This document shows positions 37,636-46,534 of a stretch of 64,000 nucleotides of DNA, in pieces. The first letter of the stretch is position 1. Every line of letters begins with the position of its first letter. A program made the translations under genes and the position numbers. The DNA is from Pirellulaceae bacterium (GTDB taxonomy: Bacteria > Planctomycetota > Planctomycetia > Pirellulales > Pirellulaceae), in NCBI GenBank assembly GCA_028280445.1, contig JANQLU010000013.1:32689-96688 (forward strand). The letters are read 5' to 3'. The notes under the pieces are model-generated. The model made no database searches. It was not told the DNA's origin and saw nothing but the letters and a program-made list of their open reading frames with translations.

Positions 37636-37670
37636 GGCTATTGGGTATCCATCTTTTTTGAAGGTTAACG

Positions 37671-38987
37671 TTAGCGACCCGTTGGGACTGCGATTTCAGT
37701 TTCACTTGGTTCGACAAGTTGCCCGGTCGTAACGCGATGGGCACCTTTGGCAACAATTCGATCACCAGCTTGCAATGTTCCGCGAACCAACACGAAATCG
37801 CCATCGGTTGAAACCACGTCGACTTCACGTTTGCCAACCACCCAATTGCTGCCTTGTTGCTCGACGACGTAAACGGTCCACAACCCTCGGGCGGCAGGAG
37901 TCATAGATTCGGTCGGTATCCAGATCCCATCGATGGATTCTGATGTTCGCGAGGTAAACCGGACAATTTGCCCCGGTGCGACTTGAGACCAATCCGCTTG
38001 GATCGCCAAAACGATTTGCCGAGTTCGTGTCGCACGATCGATCTCGGGCAATGCATACTTGAAAGTACCCTTATAATTTTTGCCGGCAATCAGCAATGAA
38101 TGCTCACCGGATTTTTCCATGTCGGCGAAAACGGCCGGTGGAATGCCAACCCAAGCTTCGAGCTTGTCACTTTCAACGAGACGCAATACAAGAACGCCCG
38201 CATTGATAATCGACCCTTCGTCTAAATATTGTTGTGCGATTCTGCCATTGAATTTGGCGCGGATCTTGCTTTTCTCAATGCGAATGCCGATGTCTTCGAG
38301 GTTCGCCTGGACCTGCTCAACGGCAGCTTTTTGCGCCGCCTTTTGTTCTTCGCGCGTTCCCGCGTTGAGTTCATCGAGTTGTTTTTGAGCACTGTCGAGA
38401 TTCGCCTTGAGCGTGTTTCGATTTGCCAACGTTCGATCCCATTCTTCGGCCGAAATGGCGCCGGAGTCACGTAGCGGTTGTCGTCGCTGGACGTCCTTTT
38501 GAGCCTGGGCATACTGGGCTTGGAGACTATCCACGCGGGCTTTGGCGGCATCGATCGTTTGTTTCCGAGGTCCGTTTTTTAGCTCGTTCCATCGCTGCGT
38601 TTCAATTTCAAGTAACGCTTTGAGTTGTTTTTGCCGCGCTACCAAAACCCGGTCGTCGAGTTCCGCCAGCAGATCGTTTTCCTTGACGTACTGGCCTTCC
38701 TTGACGTGTACTTTTTTCAACGTCCCCATATTTTCAAATGAAATATCGGTCGCCCGTTCTGTTTTGACGACGCCAGTAAAACGCCGAACCCGTTCGAGTG
38801 ACGAAACTTTTTCGACCGTGAAAGTGGCAACCGGCATGACTTTGACGTCAATCGTCGTTTGCGCATTCACCTGGTTGCCGCGGAGCGTCGTGATGGCGGC
38901 AACCAATCCCAGGACACCGATGATGCCTATTGCAATCAACGTCGGGCGGACCCATTTTTGTTTTTTTCCAGTTGCGGAGTCAGACAT
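37671..38987 (-). CDS. RND adaptor (HlyD/MFP family periplasmic adaptor)
   Basis: 438 residues from the ATG at 38987, chosen because it overlaps the tetR stop by eight bases; an upstream in-frame start at 39017 adds ten residues. A transmembrane segment (about 15-33) anchors it. VRRFTGVVKTERATDISFEN and VKEGQYVKENDLLAELDDRV are the barrel-sandwich (lipoyl-like) halves; a long coiled-coil hairpin spans about 115-215 (QAQYAQAQKDVQRRQPL, KAAVEQVQANLEDIGI); AKFNGRIAQQYLDEGSII returns to the barrel. It bridges the RND pump to an outer-membrane channel. It is the second gene of the efflux operon. Confidence 0.92.
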   Translation of the reverse strand: MSDSATGKKQKWVRPTLIAIGIIGVLGLVAAITTLRGNQVNAQTTIDVKVMPVATFTVEKVSSLERVRRFTGVVKTERATDISFENMGTLKKVHVKEGQYVKENDLLAELDDRVLVARQKQLKALLEIETQRWNELKNGPRKQTIDAAKARVDSLQAQYAQAQKDVQRRQPLRDSGAISAEEWDRTLANRNTLKANLDSAQKQLDELNAGTREEQKAAQKAAVEQVQANLEDIGIRIEKSKIRAKFNGRIAQQYLDEGSIINAGVLVLRLVESDKLEAWVGIPPAVFADMEKSGEHSLLIAGKNYKGTFKYALPEIDRATRTRQIVLAIQADWSQVAPGQIVRFTSRTSESIDGIWIPTESMTPAARGLWTVYVVEQQGSNWVVGKREVDVVSTDGDFVLVRGTLQAGDRIVAKGAHRVTTGQLVEPSETEIAVPTGR

Positions 38988-39690
38988 TTTTGAACACCTC
39001 GTTGTTGATTTGTTCAATCACTTCGTTTTCATCAAATTCGGTTGACAGCGGCAACCAACCTAAACCGTCCAGTAACATCGCTGTGTGTGTCGTCATCGTT
39101 TCAACCGGTCGGTGCAGACCGATCTGGTCCAGGTTTTCACTTGAGGCAATGATGCTTTGAGCGCCGTAGTGCAATGACCACAACCCAAACACAACTTCCT
39201 CGGCAGTCATCGAGTTAGTCAGCTCTAAATCGCCGTTGGCAATCGCGTCTCGAACGATACCTCCCACGACTTGCATGCAGGCCGCTTCGCACATTTGCAT
39301 CACCGACTGTCGTTTTTCAGAAGTCTTTTCGAGGATCGACGGAATCCGCAGCATACGCTCGAATTCAAAATGACTGGTATGCTCTTGAAAGAACCGCAGG
39401 TCGGCTTCGCCGATGGCCAACATGCGAAATCGTGAACGGCCGCGAAATTGTGCGGCGGCTTGAAACAGAGATCTGCGTTTTTCGGCCGTTTCAATTGCCA
39501 ACGCAATAATGATTTCTTCTTTACATGAAAAATGGTTGTAGATCGTACCTTTGGAAATTTCCAGTTGCTCAGCGATCCGGTCCATGTTTAGCCCGTGGTA
39601 GCCGTCGTCGACAATCATCGAACGGGCGATCGACAGAATTCTGTCCCCACGCTGCTGAATTTCGAGTTTCTTGGGTGTAAGATCTACCAT
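38980..39690 (-). CDS. TetR-family transcriptional regulator
   Basis: 236 residues. An N-terminal helix-turn-helix domain at about 15-60 with GYHGLNMDRIAEQLEISKGT and IYNHFSCKEEII is typical of TetR. The C-terminal ligand domain is helical (RMLRIPSILEKTSEKRQS). It leads the operon, overlaps the adaptor start and probably represses the operon until an inducer binds. A palindrome TGAC-N5-GTCA lies 10-22 bases upstream of the start codon and is a good operator candidate. The inducer is not predictable. Confidence 0.92.
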   Translation of the reverse strand: MVDLTPKKLEIQQRGDRILSIARSMIVDDGYHGLNMDRIAEQLEISKGTIYNHFSCKEEIIIALAIETAEKRRSLFQAAAQFRGRSRFRMLAIGEADLRFFQEHTSHFEFERMLRIPSILEKTSEKRQSVMQMCEAACMQVVGGIVRDAIANGDLELTNSMTAEEVVFGLWSLHYGAQSIIASSENLDQIGLHRPVETMTTHTAMLLDGLGWLPLSTEFDENEVIEQINNEVFKNV

Positions 39691-39699
39691 TTTATTTTC

Positions 39700-39712
39700 T
39701 GACTATCCGTCA
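39700..39712. promoter_or_regulatory. Candidate TetR operator
   Basis: TGACTATCCGTCA, a TGAC/GTCA inverted repeat about 10 bases upstream of the tetR start codon. Position and symmetry fit an autoregulatory operator; there is no experimental support. Confidence 0.4.
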
Positions 39713-39921
39713 ATTTTATTTCACTGCAACAAGAAAAGCTAAAACAAAGGTGAAAAACGTTCAAAAAAAGCTGAAAAATCTCAATTCTGGGCCAAAACCG
39801 TTGGTTTTCAGGATGACGCAACGTCAAAAATGGCATTACGGCTAATTATTTGGGAAACCGTAAGTTCGTGTGGAAAACTTGAGCGTTGTGCGGATGGTAA
39901 TGGCTTGCGCTGAAAAAATGC

Positions 39922-40048
39922 CTCACGCAGAGGCGCGGAGACGCAGAGTTTTTGGGCAAGACCGACGAGCCAAATGAAAAAAGGAAACAGAAATTTATCG
40001 TTTGTGTTTGATCAAATCTGATTTCAATTCTCTGCGTCTCTGCGTGAG
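39922..40048. repeat. Family F inverted repeat, copy 2
   Basis: CTCACGCAGAGGCGCGGAGA + CGCAGAG at 39922-39948 and CTCTGCGTCTCTGCGTGAG at 40030-40048. The right arm lacks a short internal segment present in the left. Confidence 0.8.
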
Positions 40049-40061
40049 ACATCAAGTTCCA

Positions 40062-40156
40062 GGAAGGCGAGGCTCCCGCCGAGCCAAAACATGCTTGTAG
40101 CTCAACAAGAACCCCCAAATCAACACGCCCGCGGCTCGGCAGGAGCCTCGCCCTCC
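40062..40156. repeat. Family G inverted repeat with degenerate direct repeats after it
   Basis: GGAAGGCGAGGCTCCCGCCG + AGCC pairs with GGCTCGGCAGGAGCCTCGCC. It is followed to about 40212 by repeats of CCCTCCCGAAACGC. Partial relatives occur near 31374, 60872 and 63946. The gap 39713-39921 shows no gene. Confidence 0.75.
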
Positions 40157-40219
40157 CGAAACGCCCTCCCGAAACACCCCTTCGAGAAATCCCTCCCGAA
40201 ACGCCCTTTCGAGATCCCC

Positions 40220-41242
40220 CTAAAGTTCGATGACCGCTTTCAACACATTATTCTTGGGATCGAGAAAGGAATCGAAGTCATTGCCAACACTTTGAAACGA
40301 AGTTCGATGTGTAATCCAGGGGTCCGTGTTAATCGTCCCCGCTTCGATCAATTGAATGATTGCTTCAAAATCCTCGGGCAATGCGTTTCGCGAAGCTTTA
40401 ATCGTGATTTCAGGACGATGCATGACGGGATGTGGAAACGTTAACTCATCTGAAGTAATCCCGACATAAACCAGCGTGCCTGTGTGCGCCACAAACTGAA
40501 ACGCTTGAGACATTGATCGATTGTTACCGGTAGCATCGACCACCAGTTGATACCGATCTCCTGCCGTTATTGATTTCGCCTCGTCCAACTCGCTGCCATC
40601 ACCACGAAATTGGATCAAGTTTTCGATTCCATAATTTTGGTTACAAAATTCCAATCGAGTTGGATTCATATCCATCACACTGATGTTGGCTCCCGTTAGC
40701 CGCACAAATTCCAACGTTGCCAAACCAATCGGTCCGCCGCCAATAATCAAGACATGTTCGTTCTCTTGCGGTGCTCCGCGCTGACAAGCGTGATAGCCGA
40801 TCGCCAGTGTTTCAACGAGCGACAATTGATCGAAATTCAACGAAGTAGAAACATGGAGCTTGTCGGCGCGGATTTTGAATCGCTCGCACAAGCCTCCATC
40901 AGTCATCACACCGATCACTTGCAAATTTTCGCAACAGTTTCCATTTCCACGTCGGCAAGCATAGCAATCGCCACAATTCATGTAGGGCTCGACGCTGCAA
41001 CGATCGCCCGCGGCCACGTTGTCGACAGCGCTGCCAACCTCCAGCACTTCGACACCCAATTCATGGCCGGGAATTCGAGGAAAATCAAAAAACGGAAATT
41101 TGCCGAGGTAGCAACTGAAATCCGTGCCACAGATTCCCATGCAATGAGTTTTTACAAGCGCCTCGTGTGGCTGGAGCGTCGTAGGTTCAGCAACGTCGAC
41201 ATGTTTGATCGAGCGGGGTGCGTCAAATTGGATTGCGCGCAT
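40220..41242 (-). CDS. Zinc-dependent alcohol/sugar dehydrogenase
   Basis: 340 residues. Medium-chain dehydrogenase with the catalytic-zinc region HCMGICGTDFSC and PRIPGHELGVEV, the structural-zinc cluster NCGDCYACRRGNGNCC, and the NAD-binding glycine motif VLIIGGGPIGLATLEF. It is the last gene of the four-gene catabolic operon (isomerase-like, aldo-keto reductase, lactonase, dehydrogenase), 24 bases after the lactonase. Within that pathway it may oxidise a deoxy-sugar acid or polyol; L-threonine dehydrogenase and sorbitol dehydrogenase relatives cannot be excluded. The enzyme class is firm, the substrate is inferred. Confidence 0.9.
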   Translation of the reverse strand: MRAIQFDAPRSIKHVDVAEPTTLQPHEALVKTHCMGICGTDFSCYLGKFPFFDFPRIPGHELGVEVLEVGSAVDNVAAGDRCSVEPYMNCGDCYACRRGNGNCCENLQVIGVMTDGGLCERFKIRADKLHVSTSLNFDQLSLVETLAIGYHACQRGAPQENEHVLIIGGGPIGLATLEFVRLTGANISVMDMNPTRLEFCNQNYGIENLIQFRGDGSELDEAKSITAGDRYQLVVDATGNNRSMSQAFQFVAHTGTLVYVGITSDELTFPHPVMHRPEITIKASRNALPEDFEAIIQLIEAGTINTDPWITHRTSFQSVGNDFDSFLDPKNNVLKAVIEL

Positions 41243-41266
41243 GGGATTGATCCGAGTTGTAATTGC

Positions 41267-42115
41267 TTAAAGATTCAAGGAATAAAAATTGCTCGCCGTT
41301 TCACCAAACAGCTGGCGAGCTTCATCGTCGCTGAGCGAGCCGACGCACTGCTGGACCGAGTCAAACGCCTGTTGATACGATCCTGCCAACAAACATACGG
41401 GCCAGTCCGTACCGAACATCAGCCGTGATGGTCCGAAACATTCCAGGACAGTTTCCACGTACGGTTTCAGGTCTTCGATTTTCCAGTTTTGCCAATCCGC
41501 TTCGGTAATCATCCCAGAGATCTTACAAAACAGATTTTCCCGTTTGGCCGCTTCATGCATCTCCATTTGCCACTGCCGGATTTCACCCGATTTGATCTGC
41601 GGCTTTGACAGATGATCGATGACAAGTTTCAAATTGGGAACGTGATCTGCGACAGCAGCAGCATTTTTGAGGTGTTTGGAATAAAACAGCAGGTCATACG
41701 GAACAGCGTGTTTTTCCAGAACGCGAAGTCCGTCGAGAACTGCCGGACGAATAATAAAATCGTCATCCGGCTCATCTTGAACAACATGCCGAACACCGAC
41801 AAATTTTGGATGCTCCCGATGCGCCAACAATTGTTGTTCGCATCGATCGGTTTGCAAATCGACCCAGCCAACAACGCCCGCAACAAAATCGTTTTCGTCG
41901 GCCAACTGCAAAAACCATTCGGTTTCTGCCACATCGTGTTGTGTCTGCACCAACACCGTTTTTTGGACCCCGGTCTGCTCCAACAGCGGCTTCAAATCCT
42001 GAGGCAAAAACGAATGGCAAATGTTTTCAAACCCTTCGGTCTCTTGCCAAGAGTGATCGAACTGGGACATCGTTCGATCCCAGAAATGATGATGTGAATC
42101 TACGACAACACTCAC
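41267..42115 (-). CDS. Amidohydrolase-2 lactonase, L-fuconolactonase-like
   Basis: 282 residues from GTG. A metal-dependent hydrolase (PF04909) that typically opens sugar-acid lactones such as L-fucono-1,5-lactone. Motifs: VDSHHHFWD at residues 6-14, VGWVDLQTD, FVGVRHVVQDEPDDDFI, LVIDHLSKPQI, FCKISGMITEADW and RLMFGTDWPVCLLAGSY, which are the hallmarks of the fuconolactonase/galactonolactonase group. The start overlaps the reductase stop in a GTGA, showing translational coupling. The dehydrogenase follows. Confidence 0.9.
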   Translation of the reverse strand: MSVVVDSHHHFWDRTMSQFDHSWQETEGFENICHSFLPQDLKPLLEQTGVQKTVLVQTQHDVAETEWFLQLADENDFVAGVVGWVDLQTDRCEQQLLAHREHPKFVGVRHVVQDEPDDDFIIRPAVLDGLRVLEKHAVPYDLLFYSKHLKNAAAVADHVPNLKLVIDHLSKPQIKSGEIRQWQMEMHEAAKRENLFCKISGMITEADWQNWKIEDLKPYVETVLECFGPSRLMFGTDWPVCLLAGSYQQAFDSVQQCVGSLSDDEARQLFGETASNFYSLNL

Positions 42116-43068
42116 GACGTTGCCTCGGTGGGTTGAGGGTCGTTGTTTTCCGGTCGTCCTTCGACGTAAAACCAGTTGTGAATCGGCTTGAGAATTTCGA
42201 GCACTTCGGCCAGCAACGATTCGTCGATCGGATCCTCGGCCCAGTCACACCATTGAGAAACACGGTCGGGGTTCGCCGAGCCGGTGATACAAGTGGACAT
42301 GTCTTTATTGGCAATCGAATACTGGAGTGCGAGCTTGGCGATGTCAGATCCCGCTTGAGCACAATGTTCGGCGGCTTGTCGACAAACGGCGCGAACCTCG
42401 TTTGTCGCTTTATGCCATTCGGGCAGTGGTGCATTGGTCAGCAACCGAGCGCTAAACGGCGCCGCATTCATGATGCCAATCTCCCGGGCGTTAAGTTCGT
42501 CGACAATGTCTGCCAACATCGTGTTCTGCAACGTGTAATGGTTGTACGACAAAATAACATCCAAATCGATCTGTGATGAAATCGTGGTAAAGATGTTCAT
42601 TGGGTAACCGGAAATGCCGATAAAACGCACTTTGCCCTGTTGTTGAATTCGACGCAACTCGGGAATGGTCTCGTTAACAATTTGGTCGAGTTCGACAAAC
42701 TCGATGTCGTGGCACAAGATGATATCGATATGTTCGATTTTCATTCTTTCGAGACTGATATCGATACTTTCGCGAACGCGTCGAGCGGAAAAATCAAAAT
42801 GCGCCGGAGCGTAACGCCCCAGTTTCGTTGACAACAGATAGCTGTCACGAGGAATGTCCTGCAAAGCGAAACTGAGCAACGATTCTGAAAGCCCCCGTCC
42901 GTAATACGGCGAAGTGTCGATTAGATTCATTCCGCGATCAAGTGCAACGCGACAACTTTGCAGCGCCTCATTCAGGTCGATGTTCCTGAATTCAGCGCCC
43001 ATGGACGACGCGCCGAATCCCAGAACAGTGGTTTCTAAACCTGTTTTTCCTAGTGCTCGTTTTTCCAT
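42112..43068 (-). CDS. Aldo-keto reductase, L-fucose/galactose dehydrogenase-like
   Basis: 318 residues. The catalytic tetrad is visible: Asp51 and Tyr56 in DTSPYYGRG, Lys82 in STKLGRY, His120 in ILCHDIE. The C-terminal KLALQYSIANKDMSTCITGS fits the L-galactose/D-arabinose/fucose dehydrogenase group, which makes a lactone from an aldose. That matches the lactonase gene which overlaps its stop by four bases. The start ATG directly follows the stop of the isomerase-like gene with no gap. The exact sugar is not determined. Confidence 0.9.
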   Translation of the reverse strand: MEKRALGKTGLETTVLGFGASSMGAEFRNIDLNEALQSCRVALDRGMNLIDTSPYYGRGLSESLLSFALQDIPRDSYLLSTKLGRYAPAHFDFSARRVRESIDISLERMKIEHIDIILCHDIEFVELDQIVNETIPELRRIQQQGKVRFIGISGYPMNIFTTISSQIDLDVILSYNHYTLQNTMLADIVDELNAREIGIMNAAPFSARLLTNAPLPEWHKATNEVRAVCRQAAEHCAQAGSDIAKLALQYSIANKDMSTCITGSANPDRVSQWCDWAEDPIDESLLAEVLEILKPIHNWFYVEGRPENNDPQPTEATS

Positions 43069-43884
43069 CTAATTTACGACTCCCAACGATTTAAAATTGG
43101 ACATCGCCGCCTGTGCAGCAGCCAGCTGATCGGGCAATGGGAAAGCTTCGACAGCCAAATAGCCGTCATAACTGAGCTCGTTCAACGTTTCGATGACTGT
43201 TGCACCATCAGTATGACCGCAACCCATCGCCCATCGATTTGAATCGACAAAGTGGATGTGTCCGATCTGATGTTGATTTGCCCGGAGCGCCGACGATAGA
43301 CAAACTTCTTCGATATTCATGTGGAACAGATCGGCCAACAGCAAAGCGTGCTTGGCTCCGGCAACGTCGAGTGCCGAGGCGGCATCGACCAAAGTATTTG
43401 CCAAATCAGTTTCGTATCGATTGAGCGGTTCGTACAGCAACGGTTGATCCCATTTTTGTGCGTAATCACCGAGCTCGGCGAGTGCATCGCACAAAATCCG
43501 CATCACTTCATCTTTGCTTCGCTCACCAGCACGACCTTGCATCGAACCGACGATGGCGGCGGCTCCCAAATCACCTGCCGTTTCAATAATGTCACGAATG
43601 TACTGTTTTCCTTTTTCCCGAATCGCCGCATCCGGATCGGTCAACGTGAGCCCCTGTGAGACGGCGCCGCCTCCCGTCCCAATCGTCGAAATTGCAATCT
43701 CGTGATCTTGGCAAAGCTGGCTAATTTTATCCGGCTCAATCAAATCCATCCGAGGTGGAAACAATTCAAATGCATCGTAGCCAAGCTCGGCGGCAATCTT
43801 GACCCCGTCCGCCAAGTCAGGTCCGAGAACAAATGGCATCTTGGGACTCGATGGTAATAGACTGATTGTTAAGCTGGTCTTCAT
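43069..43884 (-). CDS. Sugar isomerase/epimerase, xylose isomerase-like TIM barrel
   Basis: 271 residues. AP-endonuclease-2/xylose-isomerase-like fold (PF01261). The barrel is visible through GYDAFELFPPRMDLIEP, LGAAAIVGSMQGRA, PLLYEPLNRYETDL with a metal-ligand Glu, LLLADLFHMNIEE with Asp and His, HIHFVDSNRWAMG and GYLAVEAFPL with Glu near the end. These are the metal ligands of hexulose/tagatose 3-epimerase relatives. It is the first gene of the catabolic operon and stops exactly where the aldo-keto reductase starts. Substrate unknown. Confidence 0.88.
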   Translation of the reverse strand: MKTSLTISLLPSSPKMPFVLGPDLADGVKIAAELGYDAFELFPPRMDLIEPDKISQLCQDHEIAISTIGTGGGAVSQGLTLTDPDAAIREKGKQYIRDIIETAGDLGAAAIVGSMQGRAGERSKDEVMRILCDALAELGDYAQKWDQPLLYEPLNRYETDLANTLVDAASALDVAGAKHALLLADLFHMNIEEVCLSSALRANQHQIGHIHFVDSNRWAMGCGHTDGATVIETLNELSYDGYLAVEAFPLPDQLAAAQAAMSNFKSLGVVN

Positions 43885-43981
43885 TTTTAAAATGTTCTGC
43901 CAAGTTGCTAAAACCCTGTTGTAACCAAGTCAAGTTGTTACGATAAGAGCCCGGACCTTTTGAAATCAGTAGGAAATTGCG

Positions 43982-45133
43982 GTGGCCGATAAAACGTTTT
44001 CACAAGATGTCGAATTTTTACAGCAGCACGTTGACACGATTGTGTTGGGTGAACCAGGCGGGCCTCAAATCGCTGTCGTTCCGCAGTATCAAGGTCGTAC
44101 GATGACCTCAACCGCTGGAGGTCCACGCGATACCAGCTACGCTTGGATCAATTACGAGTTGATTGAATCGGGCAAAAAAGTACCACAAATCAACCTGTAC
44201 GGGGGCGAAGATCGTTTTTGGTTGAGTCCCGAGGGTGGTCAATTTTCAGTTTTTTTTGATCCCGGTGCTCCAATGGATTTTGCGGTTTGGCGAGTTCCCG
44301 ACATTCTCGATACGCAACCGTTCGAATTGACTAACAAAACGGAACATTCCGCAAGTTTTCAACGACAGGCGTCTGTCGCAAACCACAGCAATTACGAATT
44401 TCAAATCCAGTTTGATCGAACCGTCGATTTGTTGAATACACAAGATTGTGAAAAACATTTGGATGCGTCCCTCGATGGCCTGTCGGTTGTCGGACACGAA
44501 AGTCAAAACACACTGACCAATACCGGAGATGAAACGTGGAATGAAAAAACGGGTCTGCTAGGAATTTGGATGCTGTGCATGAACAAACCGTCGCCCAAAG
44601 CGACCGTCATCGTTCCGTTTCGAGCGGGAGACGCTGCGGAATTGGGGCCCATCGTTAACGCTGATTATTTTGGGAAACTCGACGAATCTCGTTTGAAAAT
44701 TGATCAGGATCGTTCGCTGATCTATTTTCTCGGCGATGGGCAATTGAGAAGTAAACTGGGTCTCACTTTTTCGCGTGTGCGATCGTTCCTGGGAAGTTGG
44801 GACCCTGCACTGGAAACATTGACCGTTTGTCAATTTAATTTGCCCGAATCCGTCGAGCACGGATACACCAACAATTTATGGGAAATTCAAGACGCTCCCT
44901 ACGACGGCGATGTGATCAATAGTTACAACGATGGCCCCAACGAGTCGGGCGGGATGCTAGGTCCATTTTTTGAATTGGAAACGATCTCACCGGCTTTGAA
45001 ACTCGCGCCCCAAGAAAACTATTGCCACATTCATCGTACAATTCGCATGCAGGGAAATCGCAACAAAATCAACGACGTTGCCAACAAAGTTTTTGGCGTC
45101 GGACTGGATGTGATTGAACAGCAGTTCGGCTAA
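43982..45133 (+). CDS. DUF6786-like (mutarotase-like) protein
   Basis: 383 residues from GTG, no signal peptide. Beta-rich protein: VVPQYQGRTMTSTAGG, NLYGGEDRFWLSPEGGQFSV, FDPGAPMDFAVWRVPD and GHESQNTLTNTGDETW. These resemble the DUF6786 group with a galactose-mutarotase-like fold. The role is not known, but the divergent neighbours form a sugar catabolic operon, so anomer or sugar binding is a plausible guess. The TAA stop overlaps the TAG of the sulfatase on the other strand by two bases. Confidence 0.7.
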   Translation: MADKTFSQDVEFLQQHVDTIVLGEPGGPQIAVVPQYQGRTMTSTAGGPRDTSYAWINYELIESGKKVPQINLYGGEDRFWLSPEGGQFSVFFDPGAPMDFAVWRVPDILDTQPFELTNKTEHSASFQRQASVANHSNYEFQIQFDRTVDLLNTQDCEKHLDASLDGLSVVGHESQNTLTNTGDETWNEKTGLLGIWMLCMNKPSPKATVIVPFRAGDAAELGPIVNADYFGKLDESRLKIDQDRSLIYFLGDGQLRSKLGLTFSRVRSFLGSWDPALETLTVCQFNLPESVEHGYTNNLWEIQDAPYDGDVINSYNDGPNESGGMLGPFFELETISPALKLAPQENYCHIHRTIRMQGNRNKINDVANKVFGVGLDVIEQQFG

Positions 45134-46473
45134 CGACCGCTTTTTTTGTTTTTGTTTTTCTTTTTCTTGCGGTCGATAATTTTTTGTCCGACGGCTGCGA
45201 CCGCGTCCGGCCGCGCGTTTTTAAATTGGTCGATGGCTTTTTTCAGCATCGTATGAGTTTGTCGTTGATCGGCGCTGAGCGAATCTAATTTCAAAGGAGT
45301 TTTCTCCATCACGTCATTTTTGACATCATAGAATTTTCCGGTGGCATAAAGTTTGTATCGTTGATTGCGCACCCATTGCTTGCCCCGGACACCGCCGTTT
45401 CTGGAATACCAAACATAAATCCATTTGCGGGGTTTGCCGGTTTTCCCCTGAAGTTGTGGCAGAAAACTTTGGCCATCGATCTTGAGCGATGCCGGAATTT
45501 CAGTTTTCGTTGCCTGGCAAATCGTTGGCAGAAAATCGCTGAAATCAACCAACGTATCAGTGACCGTTCCAGCTTTGATTGTTTTCGACCAGCTGGCAAT
45601 CATCGGAACGCGTGTCCCGCCATCGGTCATTTTACCTTTGTGACCAGGCACTTTTCGACCGTCCATTTCGGAGACGACCGGTTTGTCAGTACCATTGTCC
45701 CCTGTAAAGATAATTAACGTATTGTCGCGCAAACCGAGTTGGTCAATTTTTTTGACAATCCTCCCGACCAGTTTGTCGGCGTACAACATCATGTCTCCAA
45801 AATACTTGGCGTTTCCTTTATAGGTCTTTGAACCTTTGTTTTTAGGATCCCAATCTTTCGAATCGGGCGTCGGACAAAACGGACAGTGTGTCAGAATCAT
45901 CGGATAGTAAACCAGGAACGGTTTCTGTTTGTTTTTCTCGATGAAATCACAAGCGTAATTGCAGACGACATCGGGTCCATATTCACCGCGAGTAAAGTCA
46001 ACTTGTTTTCCGTTGATTTCCAAACCCGGGTTGGGGTACCGTTCCGGTCGGCGATTCATTTGCCACAAACAATACTCGTCAAAACCAAACTTGCGAGGAT
46101 CTCCCCGGAGTTGCCATTTGCCAACCACGCAAGTTTTGTAACCCGATTTTTTCATCAGCTGGGCAAACGTCGTTTGTGATTTTGGCAAAACACCAAACAC
46201 TTCGTAATTTCGCACGTTATAAATGCCGGTCATGATTTTGACGCGCGACGGAGTGCAAAGGGGTTGCGAATAGCAATGTCGAAATCGCATTCCAGTTTTT
46301 GCTAACTGGTCGAGATTCGGAGTTCGATAACTTGTCCCGCCATTGCAACCGAGACACTCGTAACCCATATCGTCGGCCATAATCAAAACAATGTTAGGCC
46401 GGTCATTGCCGTAAATTCCAGAAGCGTTCAAAGACAACAAACAAAAAACACTCAACGAAACGACAAATCGCAT
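45130..46473 (-). CDS. Sulfatase (formylglycine-dependent, arylsulfatase A type)
   Basis: 447 residues. Signal peptide (cleavage near ASGIYG), so periplasmic or secreted. RPNIVLIMADDMGYECLG carries the metal-binding Asp34 and Asp35. LCTPSR has Cys73, which is converted to formylglycine (CXPSR), and MTGIYNVRNY follows. IIFTGDNGTDKPVVSEM and the basic tail KKKKNKNKKSG are also present. It removes sulfate esters, in planctomycetes often from algal polysaccharides. It lies beside the sugar catabolic cluster, consistent with sulfated fucose/galactose-type use, although the substrate is inferred. Its stop overlaps the DUF6786-like gene's stop on the other strand. Confidence 0.93.
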   Translation of the reverse strand: MRFVVSLSVFCLLSLNASGIYGNDRPNIVLIMADDMGYECLGCNGGTSYRTPNLDQLAKTGMRFRHCYSQPLCTPSRVKIMTGIYNVRNYEVFGVLPKSQTTFAQLMKKSGYKTCVVGKWQLRGDPRKFGFDEYCLWQMNRRPERYPNPGLEINGKQVDFTRGEYGPDVVCNYACDFIEKNKQKPFLVYYPMILTHCPFCPTPDSKDWDPKNKGSKTYKGNAKYFGDMMLYADKLVGRIVKKIDQLGLRDNTLIIFTGDNGTDKPVVSEMDGRKVPGHKGKMTDGGTRVPMIASWSKTIKAGTVTDTLVDFSDFLPTICQATKTEIPASLKIDGQSFLPQLQGKTGKPRKWIYVWYSRNGGVRGKQWVRNQRYKLYATGKFYDVKNDVMEKTPLKLDSLSADQRQTHTMLKKAIDQFKNARPDAVAAVGQKIIDRKKKKNKNKKSGR

Positions 46474-46534
46474 TTCGAATCTCCGGTGTGCTGTGCAATG
46501 GTTGGGCGTAGAAATCTATATTAGTAGAGAAACA

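Noticed and set aside
39846..40118. Open frame on the minus strand with GSAGASPS-type peptide
   Set aside because: The peptide comes from translating family F and G repeats, a common source of false genes.
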